Origin: Cordia subcordata
Lineage: Eukaryota > Streptophyta > Magnoliopsida > Boraginales > Cordiaceae
Assembly (NCBI GenBank): GCA_028554755.1
Contig: JAPTOF010000019.1
Span: forward strand, 8,442,001-8,506,000
DNA length: 64,000 nucleotides
Direction of reading: 5' to 3'
In this document: piece by piece, positions 62,736 through 64,000 of the stretch
Layout: every line of letters starts with the position of its first letter
How positions within the stretch are numbered: the first letter of the stretch is position 1
Notes under the pieces: generated by a model
Databases searched by the model: none
What the model was told of the DNA's origin: nothing
Seen by the model: only the letters and a program-made list of their open reading frames with translations
Position numbers and translations under genes: made by a program

Positions 62736-62890
62736 AGGGGCGGAACCAGGGGGGTGCCGAGCGCCTCCCCCCCCCCCCCCCCAAACTTTCAAAAAAATAT
62801 ATATGTATATGTAAAATTTTTTAGATTTATTTTTCATGGGCACCCTAATTTTTTTCTCTTTTTCTTTTCCTTGAAGATCTTCTCATAGTG
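62735..62890. mobile_element. Repeat end with GGGGCGGAACCAGGGGGGTG motif and poly-C tract
   Basis: AGGGGCGGAACCAGGGGGGTG followed by a 16-base C run (about 62767-62782) resembles the starts of the small elements at 18866 and 43560. The other end was not found. Confidence 0.45.
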
Positions 62891-63325
62891 ATTTTTTTTA
62901 GTATATGTTTTTTCTTAAACATATAATATTTTAGTGAATTTTTATAACAAATGAATAATTTTAGAGGATAAATTTCAGTAATACTTAATATACTTATTTA
63001 CTGGTTGGGTTTTACAAGATAAATTTAAGAAAGTTCATAAATCTTAGGTAGTTTTTCATAGAGAATTTATTCAGAAAGCTTATTCATATTTAATTTATTT
63101 ATTTCATTGGCTAGATAATTTCATACAGGAGAAAAGAATTTAAATTTACCTACTAAATCAATAAATTTCTCTTTCCATAATCTTACGTTATTTTGTTAAG
63201 TATTTTCTTTATACTTGTTTATATTCAAAATATCTAACATTACCCACTTTCGTTGTTGTGATTGTTAGCAAATGTGTTGCTCTCCTTATCACTTTAGAAG
63301 AGAGAAAGACTTGTCATGTTACTTT

Positions 63326-63985
63326 AAGGTGATGATTAGTATGATAGAATGAATTTGATAGGAAGGGAATGAGTTTGGAAATGGAATGGACTTGGTAATA
63401 AGTATACCATGCTTAGTATATTTTAAGAATGATGGTAGGAATGAGGATATTGATATAATGATATTAAATTTATGTTTGGTAATTAGTAAACTTGTATAGT
63501 ATTGAAAATAATTTATATAAAATGTCAAGATTACCCCTATACTATTATATTATATACATTATAGTAATAAAATTAATTATCCAAAATACAAAAAATAATA
63601 ATACAAAATATATTTATATTAATAACTTGAATAAAAAAAAAATGATGATAATATATATGTGTGTACATATGAATATATAATTTGGTGAACTTTTCTATTT
63701 TTTATTTTTATTTTTTATTTTTGATATGAAATACTGAATTGTTAATTTTTGTAAGATTATTTTAGTTATTTAGCGAAAAATCCATTCTTACGAGTTTAGC
63801 TAGAAATGGTTATTCCCATGTTCATGAAAATGGGATTCCTTTTGAAATGAGATTCCTTGTCTCATTACACCATGTGGAATGAGATTTCTTATCTCATTAC
63901 ACCGTAACAATCATAAGATTTAGAAGAAAAGCAAGAATAACATCATATTCTTAACCCATTCCTACATACCAATCATCACCTAATA
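63326..63985. mobile_element. Inverted-repeat element of about 660 bp
   Basis: The left end AAGGTGATGATTAGTATG faces the right end CATACCAATCATCACCT, its near-perfect complement. The inner arms pair GGAATGAG/CTCATT-type motifs. It is of the same family as 52135-52645. It has no transposase, and no clear target duplication was seen. Confidence 0.75.
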
Positions 63986-64000
63986 CTATTTCTTAGGTAA

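Noticed and set aside
1..64000. A new defence, biosynthetic or signalling system in the window
   Set aside because: The intact genes are well-known conserved plant genes without functional clustering; the rest is repeats, decayed copies and organelle DNA.

Overview
This is nuclear DNA of a flowering plant, most likely a eudicot. It is AT-rich, its genes are split by many introns, and the space between genes is filled with small transposons and pieces of organelle DNA. I rebuilt gene models by hand from splice sites, reading phase and remembered protein families. No database search was possible. The species cannot be told from the window.

Layout. 1-2.7 kb: intergenic repeats, with a tRNA-derived SINE remnant and two MITE-like elements. 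3.17-3.79 kb (minus): an intron-containing, frame-broken fragment of the C-terminal catalytic end of a MET1-type DNA methyltransferase. 4.2-13.3 kb (minus): a complete 7-exon IRE1 gene (about 897 aa), the endoplasmic-reticulum unfolded-protein-response sensor. Its first intron holds a probable mitochondrial DNA insert, a broken plastid ccsA fragment and a nested Mutator-like MITE. 13.4-25.9 kb: gene-free and repeat-rich (minisatellite, LINE 3' end, hAT-like elements, Helitron remnants). 25.9-41.9 kb (plus): a complete 24-exon RRP44A/DIS3 gene (933 aa), the RNA exosome nuclease. It carries an exact 141-bp tandem duplication over the exon 2 splice acceptor and two intronic MITEs. 42.8-46.9 kb (minus): a PIN-LIKES (PILS) auxin-carrier gene that still has its first four and last two exons but lacks most of the middle, so it is probably a pseudogene. 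47.1-48.4 kb: a tandem array over and upstream of the PILS core promoter, with about 370 bp of plastid rpoB embedded in it. 48.8-57.9 kb: gene-free and AT-rich, with fold-back elements and a Copia primer-binding site. 58.0-61.8 kb (minus): a complete 5-exon gene for a small plastid (inner envelope) membrane protein. 61.9-64 kb: its upstream region, then more elements.

The three intact genes act in separate housekeeping routes (ER stress signalling, RNA decay, plastid envelope), and nothing suggests they work together. I found no sign of a new molecular system. The unusual content is structural: decayed gene copies, organelle DNA captured in an intron and in a promoter array, a partial-exon duplication and a non-canonical GC-AG intron.
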